The notes: a model not told the origin generated them from the letters alone. 64,000 bases of DNA from Parabacteroides sp. PF5-9 (GCF_029893105.1 NZ_JARXWG010000004.1:124001-188000); one strand, 5' to 3'; shown: positions 28,493 through 38,279, counted from the first letter of the stretch. A program made the numbers and translations.

Positions 28493-29704
28493 ATGAAAGA
28501 TTTCGTTATATCGCAAACACAAACAGAAAAAGCGGTTCTTGTTGGACTCATTACGCCCCAACAAAACGAGCAACGTATCGAAGAATATTTGGATGAACTG
28601 GACTTCCTGGCAGAAACAGCAGGTGTACAGTCTATTAAACGTTTTACGCAGAAATTGGATTATCCTCATCCGGTTACATTTGTCGGATCGGGTAAACTGC
28701 AACAGATCAAAGAATATGTTGTTGAAAATGAGGTTGGTCTGGTTATTTTCGATGATGAATTATCGCCTAAACAGATCCGGAACATAGAAAAAGAGTTACA
28801 AGTTCGTATCATGGATCGTACCAGCCTGATTCTGGACATCTTTGCCTTACGCGCACAGACGGCTCATGCCAAAACACAGGTGGAGTTAGCTCAATACAAA
28901 TATATGCTTCCGCGCCTGACCCGCCTATGGACGCACCTTGAACGTCAACGAGGAGGGGTCATGATGCGTGGGCCGGGTGAAACACAGTTGGAGACCGATA
29001 AACGTATCATTCAGGATAAAATAGCCAAGCTGAAACAAGATCTGGTGGAGATCGACAAACAAAAAAGCGTACAACGCAAGAACAGAGGTAAAATGGTTCG
29101 GGTGGCGTTGGTGGGATATACCAATGTCGGAAAATCGACCCTGATGAATCTGTTAAGTAAAAGTGAAGTATTCGCGGAGAACAAGTTGTTTGCCACGTTG
29201 GATACCACTGTTCGCAAGGTGATTGTCGATAATCTCCCTTTTTTATTATCCGACACCGTCGGTTTTATCCGTAAACTCCCGACCGAATTGGTCGAGTCGT
29301 TCAAGTCTACTTTGGACGAGGTGCGTGAAGCAGACCTCTTGGTACATATCGTCGATATATCTCATCCGGCTTTTGAAGAGCAAATAGAAGTAGTCAATAA
29401 AACTTTAGCAGATATAGACAAAACAGAGAAGCCGATGATCATGGTCTTCAATAAAATCGATGCATTTACGTTTATTCCTAAAGAGGAGGATGATCTGACT
29501 CCGCGCACACGGGAGAATATCGATCTGGACGAATTGAAGCAGACCTGGATGAACCGATTGCAGGAAAATGTGATCTTTATCTCAGCAAAAGAACGTACAA
29601 ATGTCGAGGCCTTGAAATCACTCTTATACGAGCGTGTGAAGCAGATCCATATCACCCGTTTTCCTTACAATGATTTTCTCTTTCAACGGTACGATGAAGA
29701 ATAA
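28493..29704 (+). CDS. hflX: Ribosome-associated GTPase HflX
   Basis: 403 aa, a 50S-binding GTPase that splits stalled or heat-damaged ribosomes. The N-terminal HflX domain includes FVGSGKLQQIKEYV and RTSLILDIFALRAQT; the linker GGVMMRGPGETQLETDKR is diagnostic. The GTPase motifs are G1 GYTNVGKST, G3 DTVGF and G4 NKID, with G5 near FISAKE. The MKDFVISQTQTEKAVLVGLI start fits relatives. The next gene (DUF4954) begins 12 bp after its stop, so they form an operon. Confidence 0.96.
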   Translation: MKDFVISQTQTEKAVLVGLITPQQNEQRIEEYLDELDFLAETAGVQSIKRFTQKLDYPHPVTFVGSGKLQQIKEYVVENEVGLVIFDDELSPKQIRNIEKELQVRIMDRTSLILDIFALRAQTAHAKTQVELAQYKYMLPRLTRLWTHLERQRGGVMMRGPGETQLETDKRIIQDKIAKLKQDLVEIDKQKSVQRKNRGKMVRVALVGYTNVGKSTLMNLLSKSEVFAENKLFATLDTTVRKVIVDNLPFLLSDTVGFIRKLPTELVESFKSTLDEVREADLLVHIVDISHPAFEEQIEVVNKTLADIDKTEKPMIMVFNKIDAFTFIPKEEDDLTPRTRENIDLDELKQTWMNRLQENVIFISAKERTNVEALKSLLYERVKQIHITRFPYNDFLFQRYDEE

Positions 29705-29716
29705 CTAAAAATTAAC

Positions 29717-31711
29717 ATGATGAATAATGTCAGAAATCTGCGTCCACAAGAAATTGAAGTATTAAAGGCGCAATTTTGTCATGCAGATTATTGGGAGAAT
29801 GTTTGGGTTCCTGAACAGTTTGAAACAGCGCACGTACACCATGTTCGTTTTTCAGGAAATGTCACATTAGGTGTTTTCGAAAAAGAATTTACATTACAAG
29901 GCGGCTTAAAAAAACATAGTGGATTAAGACATGTTACACTCCACAACTGTGTTGTCGGTCATAATGTGTTGATTGAGAACGTTCAAAATTACATCGCGAA
30001 TTACACCATTGGACAAGACGCCTTTATCCAGAATATCAACAGTCTGCTGGTTGATGGCCAATCGTCGTTCGGCAATAATACATCCGTATCGGTACTGAAT
30101 GAGACCGGAGGGCGGGAGGTACCAATCTATAATGGTTTATCTGCCTCATTGGCCTACATTATCGCTTTGTACCGCCATCGCCCCGAGTTGATTAAACGGC
30201 TGCAACATCTTATTGCTGATTATGCGGCCACGCTGACATCCGACCAAGGAGTCATTGGAGAAGGGGTGAAAATCATTAATGCAGGAACTATCCGAAATGT
30301 ACATATCGGTTCTTTTACTACGATAGAAAATAGCACCCGCCTGGAAAATGGTACCATTAACAGCAATAAGGAAGCACCTGTCTATATTGGCGATAGTGTG
30401 ATTGCACAAGATTTTATTCTCTCTTCAGGAGCAGTTGTTGCTGATGCCGCAAAAATAATCCGCTGTTTTGTGGGGCAGGCTTGCCATATTACCCATAACT
30501 TCTCTGCGCACGATTCGTTGTTATTCAGCAATTGTGCCTTTGAAAACGGCGAAGCATGTGCCATTTTTGCCGGTCCCTTTACGGTTTCCATGCATAAAAG
30601 CAGCCTATTGATCTCCGGGATGTTCTCTTTTCTCAATGCCGGTAGCGGTTCGAATCAGAGCAACCATATGTATAAACTGGGACCTATTCATCAAGGAATT
30701 GTGGAACGCGGGTCGAAAACGACCAGTGACTCTTACATCTTATGGCCGGCCCGGATAGGAGCTTTCTCTCTGGTGATGGGACGCCATTATCATCATAGTG
30801 ATACCTCTGATATTCCCTTTTCATACCTGATTGAAAATAATGACGAAACATGCCTGGTTCCCGGAGTAAATCTCCGTAGCGTCGGAACGATCCGTGATGC
30901 CCAGAAATGGCCTAAACGTGATAAACGAACCGACTCTAATCGTTTGGATTGTATCAATTACAATCTGTTAAGCCCCTATACAATACGCAAGATGATAAAG
31001 GCTACGGATATCCTCCGGAATTTGCAAGAACTGGCGGGAAAAACCTCAGAGGTCTATTATTATCAAAATGCACGTATCAAAAGTTCTTCTTTACAAAAAG
31101 GGTTGTGTTTGTACGAAAAGGCTATCAATAAATTCTTGGGAAATTCACTCATTAAGCGACTCGAGGAGACTGCTTTTCGTTCGATCGACGAAGTCAGACA
31201 ACAACTTCTTCCGACAGTTCCGGAAGGTGAAGGCGAATGGCTTGATTTGTCCGGATTAATAGTCCCTAAGCAAAGCTTGGATCGACTGCTTACCGCTATT
31301 GAAAACGGAGATATAACTTCGCTGGCCGAAATTGACAATTTTTTCCATACGATGCACTCTCAGTACTATCAGCAGGAATGGACCTGGGCCTACCGACAGA
31401 TTGAATCCTGGTATAAAATCGACCTTCAAAACATTGAGAAAGAAAAAATCATTGAATTAGTCAATATCTGGAAAGAGTCGGTCATAACCTTAGACGAACT
31501 TCTGTATGAAGATGCCAGTAAAGAATTCTCCCTGACATCAATGACAGGCTTCGGCGTCGATGGATCCAATCAGGAAAAACGACAAGACTTTGAAGGTGTC
31601 CGTGGTGATTTTGAGAATAACACATTTGTCACTGCTGTAAAAGAACATATCGTCAACAAACGGGCATTAGGTGATGAACTGATCGGACGTTTGCAAAAGA
31701 TCACAAACTGA
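29717..31711 (+). CDS. DUF4954 family protein (left-handed beta-helix)
   Basis: 664 aa. The middle (about 75-330) has hexapeptide-like repeats (VGHNVLIENVQNYIANYTIG; AGTIRNVHIGSFTTIENSTR) that should form a left-handed beta-helix, as in sugar acyl- and nucleotidyltransferases. The sequence matches the Bacteroidetes DUF4954 family, whose function is unknown. LGPIHQGIVERGSKT and the following RIGAFSLVMGRHYHHSDT form a conserved block with several His residues. The C-terminal third is helical. No signal peptide is seen, so it is probably cytoplasmic. It lies between hflX and an HD-domain gene with gaps of 12 and 10 bp, in one operon. Confidence 0.8.
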   Translation: MMNNVRNLRPQEIEVLKAQFCHADYWENVWVPEQFETAHVHHVRFSGNVTLGVFEKEFTLQGGLKKHSGLRHVTLHNCVVGHNVLIENVQNYIANYTIGQDAFIQNINSLLVDGQSSFGNNTSVSVLNETGGREVPIYNGLSASLAYIIALYRHRPELIKRLQHLIADYAATLTSDQGVIGEGVKIINAGTIRNVHIGSFTTIENSTRLENGTINSNKEAPVYIGDSVIAQDFILSSGAVVADAAKIIRCFVGQACHITHNFSAHDSLLFSNCAFENGEACAIFAGPFTVSMHKSSLLISGMFSFLNAGSGSNQSNHMYKLGPIHQGIVERGSKTTSDSYILWPARIGAFSLVMGRHYHHSDTSDIPFSYLIENNDETCLVPGVNLRSVGTIRDAQKWPKRDKRTDSNRLDCINYNLLSPYTIRKMIKATDILRNLQELAGKTSEVYYYQNARIKSSSLQKGLCLYEKAINKFLGNSLIKRLEETAFRSIDEVRQQLLPTVPEGEGEWLDLSGLIVPKQSLDRLLTAIENGDITSLAEIDNFFHTMHSQYYQQEWTWAYRQIESWYKIDLQNIEKEKIIELVNIWKESVITLDELLYEDASKEFSLTSMTGFGVDGSNQEKRQDFEGVRGDFENNTFVTAVKEHIVNKRALGDELIGRLQKITN

Positions 31712-31721
31712 ATAGATACAG

Positions 31722-32264
31722 ATGGATCCAATAGCGTTGATTTCCAAATATTACCAGCCTGATTCGGAGACATACCGGATACTGGTCGCACATAGTCGGA
31801 GTGTCGCTGAAAAGGCATTAGCCATAGCCCGGCTTCACCCTGAAATGGGGATGGATCTATCCTTTATTGAAGAAGCGGCTATGTTGCACGATATAGGGAT
31901 TTATCGGTGTCATGCCCCTTCTATCGGTTGCTTTGGCAGTTATGCGTATATCTGTCATGGCTATTTGGGTGCTGACCTGTTGCGTCAGGAAGGATTTTCG
32001 CAGCATGCTTTAGTCTGTGAACGACATACGGGTACAGGCATTTCATTACAAATGATAGAAGAACAGCAATTGCCTTTGCCTTGTCGGGATATGCAGCCGA
32101 TCTCTTTGGAAGAGCAATTAATCTGTTTTGCTGATAAATTTTATAGTAAAACAAAATTAGATAAAGAGAAATCAATAGATAAAGTAATCCGGGGGCTTGC
32201 CAGGTATGGCGATGAAACTGTCGACCGCTTCAATGGGTGGTGTAAACTCTTTTTAGGGGAATAA
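31722..32264 (+). CDS. HD-domain phosphohydrolase-like protein
   Basis: 180 aa. An HD domain is indicated by an N-terminal His (VAHSRSVAEKALAIA), then AAMLHDIGIYRCHAPS (the HD pair) and a later ICFADKFYSK. Metal-dependent phosphohydrolase activity is likely; the substrate is unknown. Bacteroidetes relatives are annotated only as HD or HDIG proteins. It is the third gene of the hflX-DUF4954-HD run (10-bp gap upstream). Confidence 0.8.
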   Translation: MDPIALISKYYQPDSETYRILVAHSRSVAEKALAIARLHPEMGMDLSFIEEAAMLHDIGIYRCHAPSIGCFGSYAYICHGYLGADLLRQEGFSQHALVCERHTGTGISLQMIEEQQLPLPCRDMQPISLEEQLICFADKFYSKTKLDKEKSIDKVIRGLARYGDETVDRFNGWCKLFLGE

Positions 32265-32390
32265 AGGCGTGAGGGCTCACAGATTTATTATACATTTGCG
32301 ACAAATTAATTGACAATGAGTTGTTGATAACGAATTTTTCGGTACTAAAACCGTTTTTAGGAACATTATTGCCAATTGACGATTGATGAA

Positions 32391-35321
32391 ATGAGTAGCA
32401 GAATCCTGATTATAATCCTATTACTGATTGCATTCCTCGCGGGATGTTCAAGTATCTCTAAGCAAACGACATCTACCCCTGTGCAAGAGGTGGTTATTGC
32501 CGATTCTCCGCCTGTGACTGTCATTGAACAATATTTTCCCGAGGATGAACAGCCTATTGTGATTGATTCTATCCACTCAACAGATTCTTTACTTCTGACA
32601 GAGATCGATTCTATCTCAGAATCGGAACGAATAAATAATCTGCTTATAGAAAGTCTGGCTACTCCGGCAAGACATGTAGCTACCGCTGATAGTTTAGCTG
32701 TTGCTGATTCAATACCACGTAGCCCCAATGCTTTGGATGCTCCGGTTGTTTATCAGGCTAACGACTCTATTGTTATGACTGCCGGTAATTGGGCCTATTT
32801 ATATGGAGAAGGAGATGTCAAGTACCAACACATTCAATTACAATCTGAACGGATTGAGATGAATATGGACAGTAGTATTGTTTATGCGACATTTGCATTG
32901 GACTCGGTTGGACAAGAGTTTGGTTATCCTCTGTTTAACGAAGGCGACCAGCAATATGAGTCGAAAACCATGCGTTACAACTTCAAAACAAAAAAAGGAT
33001 TTATCACCAGTGTGATCACCCAACAAGGAGAAGGGTATGTCACAGCAGGGCAAACAAAAAAAATGGATGATAATTCCCTGTTTATGGTCGGAGGGAAATA
33101 TACCACCTGTGATCATCACGAAAACCCTCATTTCTATATCCAGATGACTAAAGCCAAAGTCCGCCCGGGTAAAGATATTGTTACCGGCCCGGTTTATCTG
33201 GTTATTGAGGATGTGCCTCTTCCTTTGGCGCTACCTTTTGCTTTTTTCCCTTTCACCAGTTCTTATTCTTCCGGGATTCTGATGCCTTCTTTCGGGGAAG
33301 AATCGATCTACGGTTATTATCTGAAAGAGGGGGGGTACTATTTTGCTTTAAGCGATTATGCCGATTTAGCATTAACGGGTGATATCTACAGCAAAGGGTC
33401 ATGGCGTTTGAATGCCAAATCTATTTATAAGAAACGATATAAATATTCCGGTAATTTCAATGCGTCTTATCAGGTGATGCAAAAAGGGGATAAAATCTCC
33501 GATATACGTACAGATGAGAATGGGAAACCATTACCGACAGACTATACTCAAAGTAAAGACTTTCAGCTGACCTGGTCGCATACACAAGATCCGAAATCGA
33601 ATCCTTTCCGGACATTTTCGGCCAGTGTGAATTTTGCTACCAGCAGTTATAATCAGAATAATCAAAACAGCTATTATAACTCTCAGGCTACTCAGAATCA
33701 GAAAGGATCTACGGTCAGTATTTCACAACGTTTCCCGAACAGTCCGTTCTCATTGTCTGCAACGATGAGTGTCAATCAAAGAACAAGTGACTCCTCCATT
33801 GCTGTGACTCTGCCCAATGTGAACATAACGATGAGCCGCATCTACCCGTTCAAACGTAAAAGCGGTATTGGAAAAGAACGGTGGTATGAGAAAATATCCC
33901 TTAATTACGGAGGACAAATAAGAAACAGTATTCAAACAAAAGAAGATCAGCTTTTTAAATCAAGTTTAATCAAAGACTGGACCAATTCTATAGAACATAA
34001 ATTACAAACGACTGCGACATTCTCTTTATTCAATTATCTGAATATTTCTCCTTCCATCAATTACAGCGAAAACTGGTATACCAGTAAGATGGAACAAACT
34101 TATGATCCGGAAAAAAATGCAATGGCTGCCAGAGATACGACATATGGCTTTTACAGATTATATCAATATGATGCATCGATCTCGGCATCGACCACCTTAT
34201 ATGGTTTCTTTAAACCGCTCCCGTTCCTGGGCAATAAAGTGGAAATGATCCGGCATCGGTTTGAACCAAGTGTCTCATTGAGCACACGACCCGATTTTGG
34301 TCGTCCGAAATATGGCTATTGGCACTCATACGATTATTTCGACAACAATGGAATCTATCATGAAGGCTCCTACTCTCCCTATAGCGGTAATGGGCGTTCA
34401 GTGCCTTCACAAGGTAAATCGGGATCGATCAATTTTGATTTTAAGAATAATATCGAAATGAAAATACGTTCTGACCGGGATTCAACAGGTTTTCGAAAAG
34501 TTAGTCTAATCGATAATCTCTCTACCGGTTTTTCATACAATATGGTGGCCGACTCCATGAAATGGAGTGAAAATTTACCGGTTAATTTAAGAATCAAATT
34601 TTCAAAAGCCTATACCCTTAATCTGAATCTGAATTTCGATACGTATCTATATGATGAGAACGGTCGTCATATAGATAAACTACGTATTGCCAACGGCAAA
34701 GGGATAGGTCGTCTGCGAAGTACTCAAACTTCTTTTGCTTATACCTTTAATAATGAAACATTAAAAAAATGGTTTGGAGGAAGAGATGATCAGACTTCTT
34801 CTTCGGTGAACGAATCAGTAACCAATCCGGGAATCGATGGTACCCAAGGAGGAGTCAATGAGTTTTATCAAGACGAAGAAAGACCGGAAAATCAAAGTGG
34901 AAACCGCTTGTTAAGCAAAAAAGAAGAATCCGGAGAATATGACTCCAATGGATATATGACGAATACTGTGCCTTGGAGTATCTCTTTAAATTATAGTATG
35001 AATCTGGGCTATGGAACGTTTGACAAAGAAAAAAGAGAATATCGGTATAAAATTACTCATGCTGCCAATTTCAACGGTAGTATTCAGCCAACAAAGAACT
35101 GGCGGATTACCTTTAACGGTACATTTGACTTCGATACCAAAAAGATTTCTTACATGACGATGAGTATTACCCGTGATCTACACTGTTTCCAGATGAACGC
35201 CAGTGTCGTTCCTGTCGGCCCATATAAATCATATATGTTTGCTGTAGCCGTAAACTCTTCTTTATTACAAGATCTGAAATATAATAAGAGTAGCAGTAGA
35301 TATGATGGACAAACCTGGTAA
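32391..35321 (+). CDS. LptD-like outer-membrane LPS assembly protein
   Basis: About 976 aa from the ATG at 32391; the longer reading frame would use a TTG at 32376. The ATG gives a lipoprotein-like leader with lipobox LAGC (MSSRILIIILLLIAFLAGCS). An OstA/LptD-type N-terminal jellyroll follows (about 115-250; YLYGEGDVKYQHIQLQSERI), then a very long beta-barrel (PFAFFPFTSSYSSGILMPSF and onward). It corresponds to the family annotated in Bacteroidetes as putative LPS assembly protein LptD. It lies downstream of the HD gene after a 126-bp gap. Its stop is 2 bp from that of the convergent ung gene. Confidence 0.82.
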   Translation: MSSRILIIILLLIAFLAGCSSISKQTTSTPVQEVVIADSPPVTVIEQYFPEDEQPIVIDSIHSTDSLLLTEIDSISESERINNLLIESLATPARHVATADSLAVADSIPRSPNALDAPVVYQANDSIVMTAGNWAYLYGEGDVKYQHIQLQSERIEMNMDSSIVYATFALDSVGQEFGYPLFNEGDQQYESKTMRYNFKTKKGFITSVITQQGEGYVTAGQTKKMDDNSLFMVGGKYTTCDHHENPHFYIQMTKAKVRPGKDIVTGPVYLVIEDVPLPLALPFAFFPFTSSYSSGILMPSFGEESIYGYYLKEGGYYFALSDYADLALTGDIYSKGSWRLNAKSIYKKRYKYSGNFNASYQVMQKGDKISDIRTDENGKPLPTDYTQSKDFQLTWSHTQDPKSNPFRTFSASVNFATSSYNQNNQNSYYNSQATQNQKGSTVSISQRFPNSPFSLSATMSVNQRTSDSSIAVTLPNVNITMSRIYPFKRKSGIGKERWYEKISLNYGGQIRNSIQTKEDQLFKSSLIKDWTNSIEHKLQTTATFSLFNYLNISPSINYSENWYTSKMEQTYDPEKNAMAARDTTYGFYRLYQYDASISASTTLYGFFKPLPFLGNKVEMIRHRFEPSVSLSTRPDFGRPKYGYWHSYDYFDNNGIYHEGSYSPYSGNGRSVPSQGKSGSINFDFKNNIEMKIRSDRDSTGFRKVSLIDNLSTGFSYNMVADSMKWSENLPVNLRIKFSKAYTLNLNLNFDTYLYDENGRHIDKLRIANGKGIGRLRSTQTSFAYTFNNETLKKWFGGRDDQTSSSVNESVTNPGIDGTQGGVNEFYQDEERPENQSGNRLLSKKEESGEYDSNGYMTNTVPWSISLNYSMNLGYGTFDKEKREYRYKITHAANFNGSIQPTKNWRITFNGTFDFDTKKISYMTMSITRDLHCFQMNASVVPVGPYKSYMFAVAVNSSLLQDLKYNKSSSRYDGQTW

Positions 35322-35323
35322 TA

Positions 35324-35986
35324 TTACCACGTTATGGGTGTCTGTCCTGTTGTAATCAAATAGTCGTTGGCTTTGCTGAAGTGTTTATTTCCGAAAAATC
35401 CACGATAAGCCGACAAGGGTGACGGATGAGCTGATTTGAGTATCAGATTGCGTGAAGCATCTATAAAAGCCCCCTTTTTCTGCGCATACGATCCCCAAAG
35501 GATATAAACGATATGATCTCGTTTTTCTGCCAGCCGGTGAATCACAGCATCGGTAAATGTTTCCCATCCTTTGCGTTGATGCGAGCCCGCCTGATGTGCT
35601 CGTACAGTTAAAGTGGCATTCAATAATAATACACCTTGATCTGCCCAACGCATCAGATTCCCGGTGGTAGGAACCGGTTTCCCTAAATCGTCTTGAATTT
35701 CCTTGAAAATATTGACTAAAGAAGGAGGGAATGGGATCCCGTCTTGTACGGAAAAGCATAATCCATGCGCTTGCCGTGGTTCATGATAGGGATCCTGTCC
35801 CAATATAACCACTTTTACCTGATCAAACGGGCAATGTGCAAATGCGTTAAAAATGCAGGAGCCGGGAGGATATACAGTGCCTAGTTGATATTCCTGGCGC
35901 ACAAAATCGGTCAGTTCTTTAAAATAGTTTTTTTCAAATTCGTCGGTTAACTGCTCTTTCCAGCTTTGTTCAATCTTCACATCCAT
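35324..35986 (-). CDS. ung: Uracil-DNA glycosylase
   Basis: 220 aa, family 1 UDG, removing uracil from DNA. The start at 35986 (MDVKIEQSWKEQL) gives the usual length and sits just below a canonical promoter. Catalytic motif GQDPYHEPRQAHGLCFSV (Asp65, about 63-80) and the DNA-binding loop HPSPLSAYRGFFGNKHF near the C-terminus are intact. LLLNATLTVRAHQAGSH is also characteristic. It is convergent with the LptD-like gene, only 2 bp between stops. Confidence 0.97.
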   Translation of the reverse strand: MDVKIEQSWKEQLTDEFEKNYFKELTDFVRQEYQLGTVYPPGSCIFNAFAHCPFDQVKVVILGQDPYHEPRQAHGLCFSVQDGIPFPPSLVNIFKEIQDDLGKPVPTTGNLMRWADQGVLLLNATLTVRAHQAGSHQRKGWETFTDAVIHRLAEKRDHIVYILWGSYAQKKGAFIDASRNLILKSAHPSPLSAYRGFFGNKHFSKANDYLITTGQTPITW

Positions 35987-36011
35987 AGCTTTACTGTGCT
36001 TAATGAATTGG

Positions 36012-36040
36012 CAAAGATAATCTTTTCTCCTAATTGTCAA
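36012..36040 (-). promoter_or_regulatory. Canonical promoter for ung
   Basis: On the minus strand TTG (36040-36038) and TATCTTTG (36019-36012) are spaced 18 bp apart, 25 bp upstream of the ung ATG. Confidence 0.6.
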
Positions 36041-36060
36041 TGCTCATTACCAATGGTCGG

Positions 36061-37098
36061 TTATATCAGATGCATGCCAGCTTCTAAAGCTTCTTTACGC
36101 ATATCATCCGGCCAGATACTGGCCTGTATCTCTCCGATATGCCCTTTGCGGAGGAAAAACATACATAACCGGCTTTGTCCGATGCCACCTCCTATACTCA
36201 ATGGAAGTTCATTATTTAATAGACGTTTATGGAAATACAACTCTTTTTTCTCCTCGGCATGGCTCAATCTAAGTTGCCGGAGAAGCGCCTCTTTGTCAAC
36301 ACGAATTCCCATAGATGAAATTTCCAGGGATCGGTTAAGCACATCATTCCAGATCAATAGGTCTCCATTCAGTCCCGGTAGACCGTTGTCGCCGATAGTT
36401 GTCCAGTCATCATAATCGGGTGCACGTCCGTCATGTTTTTCTCCATTGCTTAACACTCCACCTATGCCAATAATAAAAACCGCACCATACTCTTTTGTAA
36501 TCTGATCTTCCCGTTCTTTCGGTGTTGAAGTGGGATATCTTTTTAAAAGTTCCTCAGCATGGATAAAATAGATTTCCTGAGGCAGGATCGGCTTGATTTT
36601 CGGAAACATCTCATACACCAGGTATTCGGTACGTACCATTGCGGCGTAAATACGTTGCACCACCTGTTTTAAAAAACCAATTGTGCGCTCTTCTTTATTC
36701 ATCACACGCTCCCAATCCCATTGATCCACATACAACGAATGCAGATTACCCAACTCCTCATCCGAACGGATCGCATTCATATCCGTATAAATACCAAAAC
36801 CTTCTTCCACTTCATAATCGGCAAGCGTCAATCTTTTCCATTTGGCTAAGGAATGAACAATCTCAGCCTTGGCGTCGTCAAGGTCTTTGATCGGAAATGT
36901 CACCGCACGTTCCACCCCATTCAAATCATCATTGATACCCATTCCTTTGAGAACAAACAAAGGGGCTGTAACACGGCGTAAACGCAATTCCGATGAAAGA
37001 TTCTGTTGAAAAAAATCTTTGATCTTTTTTATCCCGAGTTCAGTTTGGGCAAGATTAAGCAAAGCCTTATAACCTGAAGGTTTAATTAAATAACTCAT
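36061..37098 (-). CDS. asnA: Aspartate-ammonia ligase
   Basis: 345 aa from MSYLIKPSGYKALLNLAQTE. AsnA makes asparagine from aspartate, ammonia and ATP by a class II tRNA-synthetase-like fold. The ATG at 37098 is preferred to an upstream in-frame ATG because the upstream residues overlap the promoter. Recognisable family stretches are VTAPLFVLKGMGINDDLNG, SLYVDQWDWERVM and the C-terminal SIGGGIGQSRLCMFFLRKGH (class II motif 3). It is slightly longer than the E. coli enzyme (330 aa). It is transcribed from its own canonical promoter. Confidence 0.96.
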   Translation of the reverse strand: MSYLIKPSGYKALLNLAQTELGIKKIKDFFQQNLSSELRLRRVTAPLFVLKGMGINDDLNGVERAVTFPIKDLDDAKAEIVHSLAKWKRLTLADYEVEEGFGIYTDMNAIRSDEELGNLHSLYVDQWDWERVMNKEERTIGFLKQVVQRIYAAMVRTEYLVYEMFPKIKPILPQEIYFIHAEELLKRYPTSTPKEREDQITKEYGAVFIIGIGGVLSNGEKHDGRAPDYDDWTTIGDNGLPGLNGDLLIWNDVLNRSLEISSMGIRVDKEALLRQLRLSHAEEKKELYFHKRLLNNELPLSIGGGIGQSRLCMFFLRKGHIGEIQASIWPDDMRKEALEAGMHLI

Positions 37099-37134
37099 AG
37101 AATGTTGTGCTTTGTGTATTTCGATTATGACCGG

Positions 37135-37164
37135 CAAAGATAAAGAATTATGTAAAAACATCAA
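37135..37164 (-). promoter_or_regulatory. Canonical promoter for asnA
   Basis: Minus-strand TTG (37164-37162) and TATCTTTG (37142-37135) with a 19-bp spacer, 36 bp upstream of the chosen asnA start. It supports that start over the upstream ATG. Confidence 0.65.
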
Positions 37165-37251
37165 TCAAAAAAGCAATTATCTTCGCAAAATGGAAGCACT
37201 TTATCCTTTGAAGCATGCAAAATATCAAAAAACAACAAATTCAGCAGCCTG

Positions 37252-37283
37252 TTTGTTAAACTCCGGGATTATATGTAATTTTG
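37252..37283 (+). promoter_or_regulatory. Canonical promoter for tRNA-Arg
   Basis: TTTG at 37252-37255 and TAATTTTG at 37276-37283 with a 20-bp spacer, a full consensus match ending 9 bp before the tRNA. Confidence 0.75.
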
Positions 37284-37292
37284 CACCTGTTT

Positions 37293-37365
37293 GGCTCGGT
37301 AGCTTAGTGAATAGAGCGTCAGATTCCGGTTCTGAAGGTCGTGGGTTTGACTCCCACCCGGGTCA
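37293..37365 (+). tRNA. tRNA-Arg (anticodon CCG)
   Basis: The acceptor arm GGCTCGG pairs with CCGGGTC (wobble pairs included), followed by discriminator A. The D-arm is AGCTTAGTGAATAGAGC. The anticodon stem TCAGA/TCTGA encloses loop TTCCGGT, giving anticodon CCG. The T-arm is GTGGGTTTGACTCCCAC. CCA is not encoded. It has its own promoter and rho-independent terminator, so it is an independent single-gene unit. Confidence 0.95.
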
Positions 37366-37373
37366 CAGAAATG

Positions 37374-37406
37374 GCTGGTTCAGTTTATACTGAGTCGGCT
37401 TTTTTT
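37374..37406 (+). terminator. Rho-independent terminator of tRNA-Arg
   Basis: An 11-bp stem (GCTGGTTCAGT / ACTGAGTCGGC, with wobbles), TTAT loop and a seven-T run immediately after, starting 9 bp past the tRNA. Confidence 0.85.
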
Positions 37407-37467
37407 GTATCAACAAACCCCTGAAACCACTTACTGCGCTGACTCCGATTACTTTTCTTACAAACAA

Positions 37468-37495
37468 ACGTCCGGACCTTCACAAGCCCGGACGT
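37468..37495. repeat. Perfect inverted repeat ACGTCCGG
   Basis: ACGTCCGG and CCGGACGT are separated by 12 bp in the gap between tRNA-Arg and the DoxX gene. It could be a second hairpin or an operator; there is no T-run directly after. The rest of the gap (37407-37747) is AT-rich with nothing recognisable. Confidence 0.4.
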
Positions 37496-37747
37496 CATAA
37501 AAAATGTCTTTCAAACATTTTTCAAACAATTAATATACAAAGAAACGCAAGTTTTGAATTTCAAGCAAAATAAATCTTGCCGATTTTTTCATATTTATGG
37601 CTTCTTGTTCTTCTTTTTATTTTGTCTATGAAATAGAAAGAAGCGAAGAATGCCACTTAATCGTGTTTTTCTAAAACATTTTACCTGCTTCATTTGTTAT
37701 ATATAATTAGGACCTACTATACGATAAACACAATGTTATAAAACAAA

Positions 37748-38188
37748 ATGATTATGTCAGCTATCTTTAGATTTCTATTTCCGATGAAACCGGATGGGAA
37801 TGCTATTTCCCTTTTTCTTTTAGCCTTACGAATACTCTTTGGCGTTCTACTGTTGACACATGGTATGCAGAAATTTGTCAATTTTGCCGAGTTGTCTACC
37901 TCTTTTCCTGATCCTTTGGGAGTGGGAAGTAAAATGTCTTTGAGTCTTGCAGTCTTCGGAGAAGTCGTCTGTTCGTTGGGTTTTATTTTTGGGGCACTTT
38001 ATCGCTTAGCATTAATACCCATGATATTTACAATGGGAATGGCTTTTTTTGTCATTCATGGTGCCGATCCTTTTTCGGTTCGTGAACTTTCGTTTATTTA
38101 CTTAATCGTATTTATACTGATGTATATCACAGGCCCAGGGAAATTTGCCGTTGACAGGTTGATTGCTGTTCCTTTATCCAAGAAATAA
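37748..38188 (+). CDS. DoxX-family membrane protein
   Basis: 146 aa, four predicted membrane helices. ALRILFGVLLLTHGMQKF and LAVFGEVVCSLGFIFGALYR match the DoxX family of small inner-membrane proteins linked to redox or sulfur metabolism; the exact role is uncertain. MSAIFRFLF at 37754 is an alternative start. It is transcribed alone and ends in a strong terminator. Confidence 0.85.
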   Translation: MIMSAIFRFLFPMKPDGNAISLFLLALRILFGVLLLTHGMQKFVNFAELSTSFPDPLGVGSKMSLSLAVFGEVVCSLGFIFGALYRLALIPMIFTMGMAFFVIHGADPFSVRELSFIYLIVFILMYITGPGKFAVDRLIAVPLSKK

Positions 38189-38210
38189 GCGAAACAAATA
38201 AGAACATACA

Positions 38211-38241
38211 AAAAGAGCTCCTCGGAAAAGGAGCTCTTTTT
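38211..38241 (+). terminator. Rho-independent terminator after the DoxX gene
   Basis: AAAAGAGCTCC and GGAGCTCTTTT form a perfect 11-bp stem around an 8-nt loop, with T-rich 3' side. Its symmetry (A-run upstream) means it can also serve the convergent minus-strand gene ending at 38280. Confidence 0.85.
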
Positions 38242-38279
38242 GTTAGAATATGTTTCGACTATCCGCCGAATCGTTCTTT

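Noticed and set aside
32291-32298. Promoter (TACATTTG) for the LptD-like gene
   Set aside because: The -7 motif fits but it is 93 bp from the ATG and no -33 element is at the right distance; the gene may be read from the hflX operon.
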